Shown piece after piece: positions 48,241-57,517 of a stretch of DNA of 64,000 nt. The DNA lies in the NCBI GenBank assembly GCA_018716135.1, contig DVKG01000008.1, positions 7,387 through 71,386 on the forward strand, in the 5' to 3' direction. Positions within the stretch are counted from its first letter, which is position 1. The number at the start of each line of letters is the position of its first letter. The notes beneath the pieces were generated by a model. The model had not been told where the DNA came from. It worked only from the letters and a program-made list of their open reading frames with translations, and searched no databases. The translations under genes were made by a program, and so were the position numbers. This stretch comes from Scybalosoma faecavium. Lineage in GTDB: Bacteria > Bacillota > Clostridia > Christensenellales > Christensenellaceae.

Positions 48241-48924
48241 TTGATTAACTTAATTTCTATGTTTAACGAAAGTCCTCAGATGGCTCTCATATATCTGATT
48301 TCGACTTTCCTCGCATGTTGTATCGCAATATCTTTCCACGAATGGGCGCACGCTTTTGTCGCATACAAGCTCGGAGACCCGACGGCGAAAAATATGGGAC
48401 GCATGTCCCTCGATCCGATGAAGCACATGGACCCCATCGGTATGATACTTTTTGTAATTCTCGGCATAGGCTGGGCAAAGCCGGTGATTGTCAATTCGCG
48501 AAATCTCAAAAATTTCCGCCGCGACGACGTACTTATATCGCTCGCCGGGCCTGTAACTAACCTGATACTTTCGTTTATATTCTATGGGCTGTATGTCCTC
48601 GCCGCCAATATATTTATAAGCTCCGGCTCTCTGACCTCGAGCAGCATTCTCCCATATGCGATAGTTCAGTTGTTCTATATAGTTTTTCAGCTAAACATAG
48701 TTCTTGCTGTGTTCAACGTACTGCCTATCCCGCCTCTGGACGGCTTCCATGTTGTATCCAGTCTGTTCATTCGCAAAAACTATCCCGTAGTCGCCTTTCT
48801 GCAAAAGTACGGCTTCATCATTCTGATAATACTGATATTCTCCGGAGCCATCAGCGCAGTAATCTCCCCTATAATCAACGGTCTCGCAGGGGTGTATTCC
48901 GCTTTCTACGGATTGTTCATGTAG
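48241..48924 (+). CDS. Site-2 protease family (M50) intramembrane metalloprotease
   Basis: 227 residues with about six hydrophobic helices. Zinc motif H33-E-W-A-H37 in the second helix and NVLPIPPLDGFHV as the third-ligand motif. Family members cut within membranes, but these short clostridial forms next to scpA have no known substrate. Start is TTG at 48241 with AAAGGA upstream; an ATG at 48259 is an alternative without a site. It ends one base before scpA. Confidence 0.88.
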   Translation: MINLISMFNESPQMALIYLISTFLACCIAISFHEWAHAFVAYKLGDPTAKNMGRMSLDPMKHMDPIGMILFVILGIGWAKPVIVNSRNLKNFRRDDVLISLAGPVTNLILSFIFYGLYVLAANIFISSGSLTSSSILPYAIVQLFYIVFQLNIVLAVFNVLPIPPLDGFHVVSSLFIRKNYPVVAFLQKYGFIILIILIFSGAISAVISPIINGLAGVYSAFYGLFM

Positions 48925-48925
48925 C

Positions 48926-49669
48926 ATGGACGTATTATCATACAAGCTATCATGCTTCGAAGGACCTCTCGATCTGCTCCTGCATCTGATAAGCAAGGCA
49001 AAGGTAGATATAACGGAGGTATTCGTATCCGAAGTCACAGAGCAATACCTCAAAATAGTCGGACAAGCGCAGGATATAGATATGGACTCTGCGAGCGAGT
49101 TCCTTCAGATGGCGGCTACTCTGCTGCTCATCAAATCCCGCGCGCTGCTCCCTTCGGAAAAAGAGCAGGAAGCCCTCGAGGAGGATAAGCGTGATATTAT
49201 GGAGCGTCTGGCCGAATACCGCGCTTTCAAAGAAGCCGGCGAGCATCTTTCCGAGCTTCAAAAATCCGAACTGGGCGTAGTCTACAAGCTCCCGGAGGAT
49301 ATACCTCCCTTCGAGGATTACAAGCCCATGTTTGCCAACGCCACTGTCCAGGCTCTGAGCAAGGCCTATATCCGCGCTTTGCGCAGGCTGGAAAAGCGCA
49401 AGCCGGATTCTCCGCCTACAGTGCAGATTGTAAGCGACAGCTTTTCTCTCCGCAGACAGACTCAGCTCATACTGACCGCACTCAGCCACGGAGATACGAC
49501 CTTCGACGCTCTTCTCTCGGCGTCTCCGACCCGCGAAGAAATTTCCGTCACGTTTCTCGCGCTGCTTGAGCTGCTGCACATGGGCACCATAGAGCTGGCT
49601 CAAAACGACATATTCGGAGAAATCACTATAAGCATGAATATAAACGCCAAAGCAGGGAGGGGCGCATGA
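48926..49669 (+). CDS. scpA: Segregation and condensation protein A
   Basis: 247 residues. Kleisin subunit of the SMC-ScpAB condensin that organises and separates the chromosome. The N-terminal CFEGPLDLLLHLISKAKVDI is the family signature; ASEFLQMAATLLLIKSRALLP follows; the C-terminal winged helix that closes the SMC ring is present. It overlaps scpB by four bases (ATGA). Confidence 0.97.
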   Translation: MDVLSYKLSCFEGPLDLLLHLISKAKVDITEVFVSEVTEQYLKIVGQAQDIDMDSASEFLQMAATLLLIKSRALLPSEKEQEALEEDKRDIMERLAEYRAFKEAGEHLSELQKSELGVVYKLPEDIPPFEDYKPMFANATVQALSKAYIRALRRLEKRKPDSPPTVQIVSDSFSLRRQTQLILTALSHGDTTFDALLSASPTREEISVTFLALLELLHMGTIELAQNDIFGEITISMNINAKAGRGA

Positions 49670-50199
49670 ACAAAGAAGAAATACTTGGCAGAGTTGAAAA
49701 CATACTCTTCGCAGCGGGCGATTCTTTTGAGATCTCCAGACTCGCAGAGCTACTAAACATATCCTTGCCCGAGCTGAACGATATGCTCGATGAGGATATA
49801 CGACGCCGGGAGCAGGGGCATGGACTTCTTATACGCCGGTTCGACGGGAAAGTTCAGCTCAGCACACGGCAAGAGCTTTCCAAGCTGCTGTTTATGGCTC
49901 TGGGCAAAAAGAGCGACGAAGAGCTCACCCGCGCCGCTCTCGAAACTTTGGCTATAATAGCGTACCGCCAGCCTATAACACGAGCGGCTATAGAAGAAAT
50001 ACGCGGAGTCGGCTCGCAGAGTATGCTGAACGCTCTGGAAAACAAGGGGCTGATATGCGAAGCCGGGCGCAAAGACACCCTCGGCCATCCGATACTCTAC
50101 GCTACTACAGAAGAATTCCTGCGTCATTTCGGCATTTCTTCACTCGACGAGCTGCCGCAAAACGAGCTTGTGACTCAGCCTGTTATGGACAATTACTGA
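49666..50199 (+). CDS. scpB: Segregation and condensation protein B
   Basis: 177 residues. Two winged-helix domains: NILFAAGDSFEISRLAELL, then LETLAIIAYRQPITRAAIEEIRGV, the conserved ScpB stretch, and YATTEEFLRHFG near the end. Dimer that binds ScpA. Translationally coupled to scpA and followed by a terminator. Confidence 0.97.
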   Translation: MNKEEILGRVENILFAAGDSFEISRLAELLNISLPELNDMLDEDIRRREQGHGLLIRRFDGKVQLSTRQELSKLLFMALGKKSDEELTRAALETLAIIAYRQPITRAAIEEIRGVGSQSMLNALENKGLICEAGRKDTLGHPILYATTEEFLRHFGISSLDELPQNELVTQPVMDNY

Positions 50200-50205
50200 A
50201 ACTCA

Positions 50206-50232
50206 GGAGAGATTAACTCTCTCTTTTTTTGC
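50206..50232 (+). terminator. Terminator of scpAB
   Basis: GAGAGA (50207-50212), loop TTAAC, TCTCTC (50218-50223), followed by T-rich sequence. Confidence 0.7.
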
Positions 50233-50341
50233 GTCCGAATCCGCATCAGCGCAGATACACTTTTCTGCTCAACCGTGGTATAATGTGATATAATATACCC
50301 TGTAACGGCGAAACAATGCCGAAAAGAAAGGTAAAAGGAAT

Positions 50342-50803
50342 ATGCTTGAAATATTAATTATCGCCGCCTCCATAGTTTTGGATCAATTAACCAAATACTG
50401 GATAACCTGCGGCGCTCTGCCTCAGGGCGAGATAATCCCGGGGATCATAAACTTTACATACGCTGAAAACACCGGCTCCGCGTTCGGAGCTTTCTCAAAC
50501 GGAACTCTCGTCCTCACTATAATATCAGCTCTGCTCGCGGTGGTTATGGCAGTATTACTCATAAAATACCGCAAAAAGGCCGGCAAATTAGCCTCTGTGG
50601 CTCTTTCAATGATAATCGGCGGAGCAATAGGAAATCTGATCGACCGAGCATTACAAGGATTTGTGACTGACTTTATAGAATTCGATTTTGTACGCTTTGC
50701 CATTTTCAATGTCGCCGACTGCTTTGTTGTTATCGGTGTAATATTGCTTATGATATACATACTCTTTATTCACGACAAACGCGAAGCCAAGGAGGTCAAG
50801 TGA
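50342..50803 (+). CDS. lspA: Lipoprotein signal peptidase (signal peptidase II)
   Basis: 153 residues, four membrane helices. The two catalytic aspartates are in NLIDRALQGFVTDFIEF and FNVADCFVVIG. Removes signal peptides from prolipoproteins such as MetQ and the LytM-like lipoprotein of this operon. AAAAGGA lies upstream of the start. First gene of a five-gene plus-strand run; a TATAAT-rich stretch near 50280-50300 is the likely promoter. Confidence 0.96.
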   Translation: MLEILIIAASIVLDQLTKYWITCGALPQGEIIPGIINFTYAENTGSAFGAFSNGTLVLTIISALLAVVMAVLLIKYRKKAGKLASVALSMIIGGAIGNLIDRALQGFVTDFIEFDFVRFAIFNVADCFVVIGVILLMIYILFIHDKREAKEVK

Positions 50804-50806
50804 ATT

Positions 50807-51028
50807 ATGGCAAACGATCAAACAGAAAATCCGGTCAAACTCCGCACGGAAAAAGCTCTGCTTAAAACTCGCATGAAGAGAGACAAGCTTTTGAATAAGC
50901 GCAAAAAACTAGAGGGAAAGCTTGACGTCCTATCCGATAAAATCGACCTGCTGCGAGACAAACAGATGAGACTGGAATCAAAGCTAAGCGAGCTGATAGA
51001 AGCAGAAAACGAGGAACGCAAGGCGTGA
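50807..51028 (+). CDS. Small charged coiled-coil protein between lspA and rluD
   Basis: 73 residues, about half of them Lys, Arg, Glu or Asp, with regular Leu spacing from about residue 15 to 70 (RDKLLNKRKKLEGKLDVL...). It should form one long coiled coil. No known domain. It starts three bases after lspA and overlaps rluD by four bases, so it is translated as part of the operon. Function unknown. Confidence 0.7.
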   Translation: MANDQTENPVKLRTEKALLKTRMKRDKLLNKRKKLEGKLDVLSDKIDLLRDKQMRLESKLSELIEAENEERKA

Positions 51029-51933
51029 GCCGCATAGTTCTGACAGCGCGGGACGACGCTGTCCGTATAGACAAATATATCTCTCTTCACACAAATCTGA
51101 CCCGCTCCGCCGCAGCTCAGCTTATCGCAAAAGGGCGCGTTCTTCTCGACGGCAAAATACCAAACGCCAAAAACGTTCCGCGCCCCGGCAGTACGATTGA
51201 AATAGATGTAGGAGAACCGGAAAACGCCGAAATTCTTCCCGAAAACATACCTCTTGACATAATCTATCAAGATGCTGACATCGCCGTTATAAACAAGCCA
51301 AAGGGAATGGTCACTCATCCCGCGCCCGGTCATAATTCCGGCACTCTCGTAAACGCAATTATGTATCACATACGCGATCTTTCCGGGATAAACGGAGAGC
51401 TGCGCCCCGGTATCGTCCACAGATTGGACAAAGATACCTCCGGACTTATCGTAATCGCAAAAAACGACGCCGCTCATCTCTCTCTGGCTCAGCAAATAGC
51501 AGAAAAAACAGCCGGCAGAGAGTATCTCGCAGTAATACACGGCGCCTTCAAAGAGCCGGCGGGGACTATAGACCTCCCCATAGCGAGGCACAAGCACGAC
51601 AGAAAAAAAATGGCAGTCGTTCAGGGCGGCAGAAGAGCAATAACGCATTATACAACTTTGGAGCGCTACTCCGGCTTCAGCCTCGTTCGCGCAAAATTGG
51701 AGACCGGACGTACGCATCAGATTCGCGTGCATTTCTCGTATATGGGACACCCCGTTCTGGGAGACGAAGTTTATTCTCCCCGCCCTTCTAAATTCAAAAC
51801 GCAGGGGCAGACTCTGCACGCAGAGAAACTCACGCTTGTGCATCCCCGCACGGGCGAAGCTCTGACATTCCACGCGGCGATTCCCGAATATTTTTCAGAT
51901 ATTATCGCGCAACTCAGAGAAACTATAAAATAG
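51025..51933 (+). CDS. rluD: 23S rRNA pseudouridine synthase RluD family
   Basis: 302 residues. N-terminal S4 domain (DKYISLHTNLTRSAAAQLI) and a catalytic domain with the aspartate in VHRLDKDTSGLIVIAKN and the RTHQIRVH motif. Modifies uridines in 23S rRNA; lspA-rluD adjacency is common in Firmicutes. The start is a GTG overlapping the previous gene (GTGA). Confidence 0.93.
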   Translation: MSRIVLTARDDAVRIDKYISLHTNLTRSAAAQLIAKGRVLLDGKIPNAKNVPRPGSTIEIDVGEPENAEILPENIPLDIIYQDADIAVINKPKGMVTHPAPGHNSGTLVNAIMYHIRDLSGINGELRPGIVHRLDKDTSGLIVIAKNDAAHLSLAQQIAEKTAGREYLAVIHGAFKEPAGTIDLPIARHKHDRKKMAVVQGGRRAITHYTTLERYSGFSLVRAKLETGRTHQIRVHFSYMGHPVLGDEVYSPRPSKFKTQGQTLHAEKLTLVHPRTGEALTFHAAIPEYFSDIIAQLRETIK

Positions 51934-51951
51934 CAGGAGGTGACATACGAG

Positions 51952-52914
51952 ATGAGACTCTTCCGCTCGCTCATATCAGCCGCGCTCATTTTTATTCTCG
52001 CGGGATGTTCTATTGCGTCAGCACCCCAAGTTTCGCAGCCGGAGCCGATATACTCAGAGCCTGTAAGTCTTGAGCAATACACCGATTCCTTCTATGAAAT
52101 TTTAGACTTCAGCTTTCTATCTGACGCTATAAACGATACAAGCCTCACGGCGTCCAAATGCGAGGAGCTTTCGGATAAGATCACCTCTGCAATAAACAAC
52201 GCCGCCTATCTGGCGTCTACGAGCACAGGCTCAAATTCTATAGCCTGCAATGTCGGATCTATACCCGAATACGCGCTCCTTGCGATTTTAAAAACTATTC
52301 CGTCGCATGAGGTATTTAAAGAGCGTCTGCCTATATCCATAACACAGTCTCAGGACGGCTTTTACGTCATGCTCTCTTCCCTGCGCACGGGCGAGCTTTT
52401 TCAGGCTCTCGCCGCAGGAAACAGCTACAATTACCTCAGTATGCGCGCAAATTACTCCAGTGCGGTTACGCTGAACGCCACCGCCATACCCGCTATAGAC
52501 AGCGACTACGAAATATACCCGCCTGTTTCAAGCTACACAGGCGCAGATACAAAATTTGACGCGCATAGCTCTGAGTTTGGCGTGAAGCTAAATTCCGGCT
52601 CTAAGGGAAACATTTTCTCAGCGGCAGATAGTACAGTCGTCGCCGTAGGTATAGACAGCTCTCTCGGCGGGTATGTCGTGCTGCGCGATTCTGAGCTGTA
52701 CGAATATATTTACACCAACTTAAAAGACATAAAAGTAAGCGTAGACGACAGATTGGAAAAAGGGGATAAGCTCTGCAAAAACACCAAAAATCTGCAATTC
52801 GGTTTTTATGTAGTCCACAGAAGCGGCGTATACATAAACCCCGAGCAGTATATCCCTGTAACTCCTAAACCTGCGGCGTCTGCCGCCAAATCACAAAAAG
52901 CTAAGACAGCTTAG
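51952..52914 (+). CDS. Lipoprotein with degenerate LytM (M23) domain
   Basis: 320 residues. Lipobox ILAGC with C19, a helical middle part (about 35-120), and from about 195 a LytM-like beta domain (IFSAADSTVVAVGIDSS, YVVLRD, YINPEQYI). The catalytic HLHF is NLQF here, and the HxGxD motif reads HSSEF, so zinc cannot be held and it should be enzymatically inactive, like the amidase activators EnvC and NlpD. The start at 51952 follows AGGAGG by 11 bases. It precedes the beta-propeller gene. Confidence 0.78.
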   Translation: MRLFRSLISAALIFILAGCSIASAPQVSQPEPIYSEPVSLEQYTDSFYEILDFSFLSDAINDTSLTASKCEELSDKITSAINNAAYLASTSTGSNSIACNVGSIPEYALLAILKTIPSHEVFKERLPISITQSQDGFYVMLSSLRTGELFQALAAGNSYNYLSMRANYSSAVTLNATAIPAIDSDYEIYPPVSSYTGADTKFDAHSSEFGVKLNSGSKGNIFSAADSTVVAVGIDSSLGGYVVLRDSELYEYIYTNLKDIKVSVDDRLEKGDKLCKNTKNLQFGFYVVHRSGVYINPEQYIPVTPKPAASAAKSQKAKTA

Positions 52915-52960
52915 GCTGAGCTTTCTAATAAATATAATTAAATCACACAGAGGAGCAAAA

Positions 52961-54601
52961 GTGAAAACTAACAGATATTTCAGAATATTCATGATGGCTC
53001 TGGCTACCATCGCTCTGGGTATACTCAGGCTGTTCCGCAAGTTTACCCGACTCTACTCTTACTCCCCCGGAGACAAAGACGGCGAGCCGCACGCTACGCG
53101 CCGATCCGACCCGTCTCACCTCGGCATAAAAACCGAGCTGGAGTTAGACGGAGTCCGGATAGACAGCTATCAGCGTGAAGAGCCTATCTATTTTAAACCC
53201 GAAGAGAAATACAGCGCCCTTGACGGAATAGTGACCTTCCGAGGCGACAACTATCGTTCCGGCAGAGCGCGCGGTCTTGTGCCTACAGGTGCGGACAAGC
53301 TTAAGATAGCTTGGAGCATCGATACCGGAAGACTCGCCAAAGGCTACGGCACCGGCTATTGGACAGGCTCGGGCTGGACAGGTCAGCCGCTCATCGTAAG
53401 ATGGACAAAGGAGCAAAAGCGGCGAATGAACATATACCCGGAAAAACTCCGTAAGCCTAATCTGACTGAAGTAATATACTCCACAATGGACGGCAATGTT
53501 TATTTTTTAGATCTGAAAACAGGCGAACGGACACGCGACGACATAACTGTAGGTCTGCCCTTCAAAGGAGCCGGCGCACTGCATCCCAGTATGCCTCTGC
53601 TCTTCCTCGGTCCGGGAGACTCCGGCCCCGGCGAAGAGCTTTATGCACGCGCATTCATCTACAGCCTTACAAACGGCGAGAAGCTGTTTGAATACGGCGG
53701 AAAAGACCCCTTCGCACCGCGTGTTTTCCACGGCTTCGACAGCTCTGCGCTCGTTCACAAACAGACAGATACACTCATTCAGCCCGGTGAAAACGGTATT
53801 CTTTACACGATGAAGCTAAACACGCAGATGACCCCATCCGGCGTGACTATCGACCCGAGCGAGATTCTCAAGCTGCGTTATACTACCAACCGCTCCAGCG
53901 AGGAAAAATACTGGCTGGGTATGGAGGACAGCTCAGTATGTTGGAAAAACTATATTTACATAGCTGACAACGGCGGCAATCTCCTCTGCATAGACATAAA
54001 TACTATGGAGGTCATATGGGCTCAGGACGTGGTGGACGATACCAACGGCTCGCCCGTACTCAGCATAGAAAACGGCACTCCGTACATCTATATCGCCACT
54101 TCGCTGCACTGGTCTGCAAGCCGCTTCCTCAAACTCGGCGACGTTCCGATTTTCAAAATAAATGCACTAACGGGCAAATACGTCTGGAAACGCACATACC
54201 TCTGCAACACTATCGCCGGCGTATCCGGCGGGATTCAGGCCACATGCGCTCTGGGCGAGGGAAATGTAGACGATCTCGTATTCTTCCCCGTCGCACGCAC
54301 CCCCACCGTTCGCGGAGGGCAACTCGTCGCGCTGTCTAAAGAGACGGGCGAAGAAGTCTGGACTTTCAATTTGCACAGATACGCATGGAGCAGCCCCGTC
54401 CTCGTTTACGATGAAAACAACCTCGGAACTCTGCTCATAGGCGATTCAGCCGGAACGCTTTACATGATAGACGCGCGATCCGGTATGCTCAAGGATAAAG
54501 TTGAGCTTGGCGCCAATATAGAGGCTACGCCTGCCGTTTTCGATGACATGCTCGTCGTAGGCACACGCGGACAAAAAATATTCGGCGTTAAAATAAGCTG
54601 A
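52961..54601 (+). CDS. Membrane-anchored PQQ-type beta-propeller protein
   Basis: 546 residues. One N-terminal membrane anchor (about 6-24), basic linker, then an extracellular eight-bladed-type propeller: repeated units ending in WA/W-x-D/N blocks such as IYSTMDGNVYFLDLKTGE, NLLCIDINTMEVIWAQD, KINALTGKYVWKR and VALSKETGEEVWTFN. FRGDNYRSGRARG marks its start, as in PQQ-like proteins of Firmicutes. Probably a scaffold or polymer-binding protein; no enzymatic residues can be named. Start GTG with GAGGAG upstream. Last gene of the operon. Confidence 0.8.
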   Translation: MKTNRYFRIFMMALATIALGILRLFRKFTRLYSYSPGDKDGEPHATRRSDPSHLGIKTELELDGVRIDSYQREEPIYFKPEEKYSALDGIVTFRGDNYRSGRARGLVPTGADKLKIAWSIDTGRLAKGYGTGYWTGSGWTGQPLIVRWTKEQKRRMNIYPEKLRKPNLTEVIYSTMDGNVYFLDLKTGERTRDDITVGLPFKGAGALHPSMPLLFLGPGDSGPGEELYARAFIYSLTNGEKLFEYGGKDPFAPRVFHGFDSSALVHKQTDTLIQPGENGILYTMKLNTQMTPSGVTIDPSEILKLRYTTNRSSEEKYWLGMEDSSVCWKNYIYIADNGGNLLCIDINTMEVIWAQDVVDDTNGSPVLSIENGTPYIYIATSLHWSASRFLKLGDVPIFKINALTGKYVWKRTYLCNTIAGVSGGIQATCALGEGNVDDLVFFPVARTPTVRGGQLVALSKETGEEVWTFNLHRYAWSSPVLVYDENNLGTLLIGDSAGTLYMIDARSGMLKDKVELGANIEATPAVFDDMLVVGTRGQKIFGVKIS

Positions 54602-54618
54602 TATTCTAAAATTTATTA

Positions 54619-54645
54619 AAGAGAGCGCGAGCTCTCTTTTTTTGC
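54619..54645 (+). terminator. Terminator of the lspA-propeller operon
   Basis: AGAGAGC and GCTCTCT pair around GCGA and are followed by T6. Confidence 0.8.
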
Positions 54646-54654
54646 GCCTAAATC

Positions 54655-54693
54655 AAAAAAGAGAGCTGCAACTCAAGTCGCACCTCTCTGCTT
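54655..54693 (-). terminator. Terminator downstream of rny
   Basis: On the minus strand GAGAG-TGC-AC and GT-GCA-CTCTC pair with single mismatches, followed by T6. Confidence 0.7.
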
Positions 54694-54742
54694 TTGTCGT
54701 TTTAAACTGCATCATAGGGGCGGTTAATCCCTGAGATGCGCT

Positions 54743-56281
54743 TTATTTAGCATATTCTATAGACCGTGTTTCCCTGATCACGTTTACTTTTATCTGACCG
54801 GGATAATCGAGATCCTTTTCTATTTTCTTTACAATATCTCTCGCAAGCAGCGTCATCCCTGCATCGTCAACCTTATCCGGCTTGACGATGATTCTGACTT
54901 CTCTGCCCGCTTGTATAGCAAAGGATTTTTCAACTCCATCGAAAGAATTTGCTATTTCCTCTAAAGATTCAAGACGTTTTACATAGTTCTCCAAACTCTC
55001 GCGTCTGGCTCCCGGTCTGGCCGCAGAAATTGCATCCGCCGCCTGAACGAGCACAGCCTCGACAGTCTTAGCCTCGACGTCGCCGTGATGCGCCATTATC
55101 GCATTGACTACGTCGTCTTTTTCGCGGTATTTTTTCGCCGCATCCGCGCCTATCTGAACGTGCGGTCCTTCCACCTCATGATCTATTGCTTTTCCGATGT
55201 CATGCAGGAGACCGCCTCGCTTCGCCAGACGCACATCCGCGCCTATCTCCGCAGCCATAACCCCTGCCAGATAGGAGACTTCAAGAGAATGCTTGAGCAC
55301 ATTCTGACCATAGCTCGTGCGATAGCGAAGTCTGCCCAAAAGGCGAATCAGCTCAGGATGAAGCGAATGTATCCCGGCTTCAAAAGCCGCATTCTCACCC
55401 GCCTCGCGAATTTGAGAGTCAACCTCTTTTTTAGCCTTGGCTACCATTTCTTCAATACGGGCAGGATGAATTCTTCCGTCCACTATAAGCTTCTCGAGAG
55501 CTATTCTGGCCACTTCACGGCGCACCGGATCAAAGCCCGAGAGTATAACTGCCTCAGGCGTATCATCTATGATAAGGTCGATACCTGTCGCTGTTTCGAG
55601 AGTGCGTATATTCCGCCCTTCTCTGCCGATTATACGGCCTTTCATATCGTCGCTCGGCAGCTCTACTACAGATACCGTAGATTCCTGAGCGTGATCTGCC
55701 GCACAGCGCTGTATTGCCAGCGAAAGTATATAGCGCGCTTTTTTATCCGCTTCTGCCTTTGCTTTGGATTCCACTTCGCGCAGCATTACGGCCATATCGT
55801 GACGCGCCTCTGTCTCCACCTTGTCTAAAAGCAGCGTTTTCGCCTCTTCTGATGTGAGCTGAGCTATGCGCTCCAGCTCTGCGAGCTGCTGATTTTTCAG
55901 TTCGTCTGCTTCACTCTTCGTCTTTGCGACTTCGGCCAAGCGTTTACTCAGCTGCTCCTCTTTTCTCTCCGCCGCGTCCATCTTTTTATCCAAAAGTTCC
56001 TCGCGCTGGAGCAGCCTGCGTTCTGTTTTGTTCTGTTCGTTCCGTCTTTCTTTAGATTCTTTGTCAAATTCTGTTCTTAATTTATGGACCTCTTCTTTAG
56101 CTTCTAAAACTGTCTCTTTTTTAATAGTTTCCGCTTTTTTAGATGCATCCTCTATCAGCTTTGCGACAGTCTCCTCGGCACGGCCTATCTTCTTTTCAGC
56201 GACGCTGCGTCTGTATACATAGCCAATTAGCAGACCTATTATAAGAGCAACGACAATGAGGATAATGCCCAGGATGTCCAA
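54743..56281 (-). CDS. rny: Ribonuclease Y
   Basis: 512 residues, full length. N-terminal membrane helix (about 3-23), long coiled coil (about 30-200), KH domain (about 205-265, GRIIGREGRNIRTLE) and HD domain with the metal motif in GGLLHDIGKAIDHEVEG and MAHHGDVEAK. Membrane-bound endonuclease that starts mRNA decay. The start is TTG at 56281; GGAGGTG lies 12 bases upstream, a long spacing that may lower translation. Confidence 0.96.
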   Translation of the reverse strand: MDILGIILIVVALIIGLLIGYVYRRSVAEKKIGRAEETVAKLIEDASKKAETIKKETVLEAKEEVHKLRTEFDKESKERRNEQNKTERRLLQREELLDKKMDAAERKEEQLSKRLAEVAKTKSEADELKNQQLAELERIAQLTSEEAKTLLLDKVETEARHDMAVMLREVESKAKAEADKKARYILSLAIQRCAADHAQESTVSVVELPSDDMKGRIIGREGRNIRTLETATGIDLIIDDTPEAVILSGFDPVRREVARIALEKLIVDGRIHPARIEEMVAKAKKEVDSQIREAGENAAFEAGIHSLHPELIRLLGRLRYRTSYGQNVLKHSLEVSYLAGVMAAEIGADVRLAKRGGLLHDIGKAIDHEVEGPHVQIGADAAKKYREKDDVVNAIMAHHGDVEAKTVEAVLVQAADAISAARPGARRESLENYVKRLESLEEIANSFDGVEKSFAIQAGREVRIIVKPDKVDDAGMTLLARDIVKKIEKDLDYPGQIKVNVIRETRSIEYAK

Positions 56282-56603
56282 TGTTCTGTCTCACACCTCC
56301 GATTTCGCACGGCGTCCAAACCTATTGCGCCGCATATTAATACGTAAACATAATGTCATGTCAATACTAATCCGTATCATTATTATTTTACAGTCTATTA
56401 ACGGAAATGTCAAACTCATTTTCAGACTAAACAACTCGATTTTCAACAATTCGGCATTTCCTTTTTAACACTTGTCAATTTTCATAAGTATTCGTATTCC
56501 TCTCCTAATATATTATCAATCCAAATAAAAATATTATTTTTTATTGACGATAATATTTGTAAATGCCTATACCTATATAAAAATCAGTTATTCGTTCTTC
56601 ACT
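56282..56603. other. AT-rich leader and upstream region of rny
   Basis: Holds the rny promoter (56385-56413) and otherwise A/T-rich DNA with TATAAT-like sequences. A six-codon frame after AGGAGAGG on the minus strand (near 56470-56500) is probably chance. No other element recognised. Confidence 0.5.
56385..56413 (-). promoter_or_regulatory. Promoter of rny
   Basis: On the minus strand TTGACA (56408-56413), exactly 17 bases, TAAAAT (56385-56390), about 100 bases before the start. Confidence 0.75.
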
Positions 56604-56639
56604 CAAAAAAACATCTGCCGCATACGGGCAGGTGTTTTT
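56604..56639 (-). terminator. Terminator after the mscS gene
   Basis: On the minus strand ACACCTGCC and GGCAGATGT pair (one G-T) around CGTATGC and are followed by T6. Confidence 0.85.
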
Positions 56640-56641
56640 CA

Positions 56642-57517
56642 TTAATATTTCTTATTGTTCTCTTCTTTTGAATTTTTCATCAAATGATCTATCGCTTCCA
56701 TTCTCTGCTCCGCAGGCGTATCCCTATGCAGATGCACATCCATCTGCGGGAAGGGTATCTCTATATCTTTTTCTACAAAGACTTTCGTAACCTGGTTGTA
56801 GAGGTCAAAATGCACATCCCAATAATCCTCCGTCTTTACCCATGCGCGCACGGTAAAATCCAATGAACTGGCGCTGTGCGCACTGAGTCTGGCAAACGGC
56901 TCCGGAGCCTTGAGTACCTTAGGATGAGAGGATACAGTATCTAAGAGCAGCCTTTCAATCTCATCTATATCCACTCCGTAGGCCGTAGTAAAAACCATAT
57001 CTACCCGCCTCGTCTCCTCTGCGGAATAGTTCGTAACTACTGCGCTTGTCAAAGTTCCGTTAGGCACGGTTACGCGCTTATTGTCTATTGTATTCAATAT
57101 AGTGTAAATGATAGTTATTTGCGTAACAGTACCTTCGCATTCACTTGATTTTATATAATCGCCTACTTTAAAAGGCTTGAATGCAAGTATCATGACTCCG
57201 CCCGCAAAATTCGACAACGCACCCTGCAAGGCAAGACCTATCGCCACACTCGCGGACGCAAACAGCGCGACTATGCTGCTCACGGGAATCCCCAATATCG
57301 CTATGACCGCAATTGCCAGCATAGACCACAGCACCACTTTTATAAGACTGTGAATAAACCCCTGCACAGACGGATCCAGCTTAGAATATGCCTCTCCCTT
57401 AGCTATAAGTTTAAGAAACAGTTTTATTACTATGCTTCCGCCTATGAGCACTGCGAGCGCAAAGGCTATAGACTTAGCTATTTCTATTGCGCTGTTCAGT
57501 AAAACCTCTCCGCTCAT
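56642..57517 (-). CDS. mscS: Small-conductance mechanosensitive channel MscS
   Basis: 291 residues. Three membrane helices; the pore helix reads SASVAIGLALQGALSNFAGGVMIL, rich in Ala/Gly as in MscS, followed by FKPFKVGDYI, the beta domain and the cytoplasmic alpha/beta domain. Opens under membrane tension to release solutes. Its ATG overlaps the stop of the TagB-like gene by four bases, so it is translated with the wall polymer genes. Confidence 0.93.
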   Translation of the reverse strand: MSGEVLLNSAIEIAKSIAFALAVLIGGSIVIKLFLKLIAKGEAYSKLDPSVQGFIHSLIKVVLWSMLAIAVIAILGIPVSSIVALFASASVAIGLALQGALSNFAGGVMILAFKPFKVGDYIKSSECEGTVTQITIIYTILNTIDNKRVTVPNGTLTSAVVTNYSAEETRRVDMVFTTAYGVDIDEIERLLLDTVSSHPKVLKAPEPFARLSAHSASSLDFTVRAWVKTEDYWDVHFDLYNQVTKVFVEKDIEIPFPQMDVHLHRDTPAEQRMEAIDHLMKNSKEENNKKY

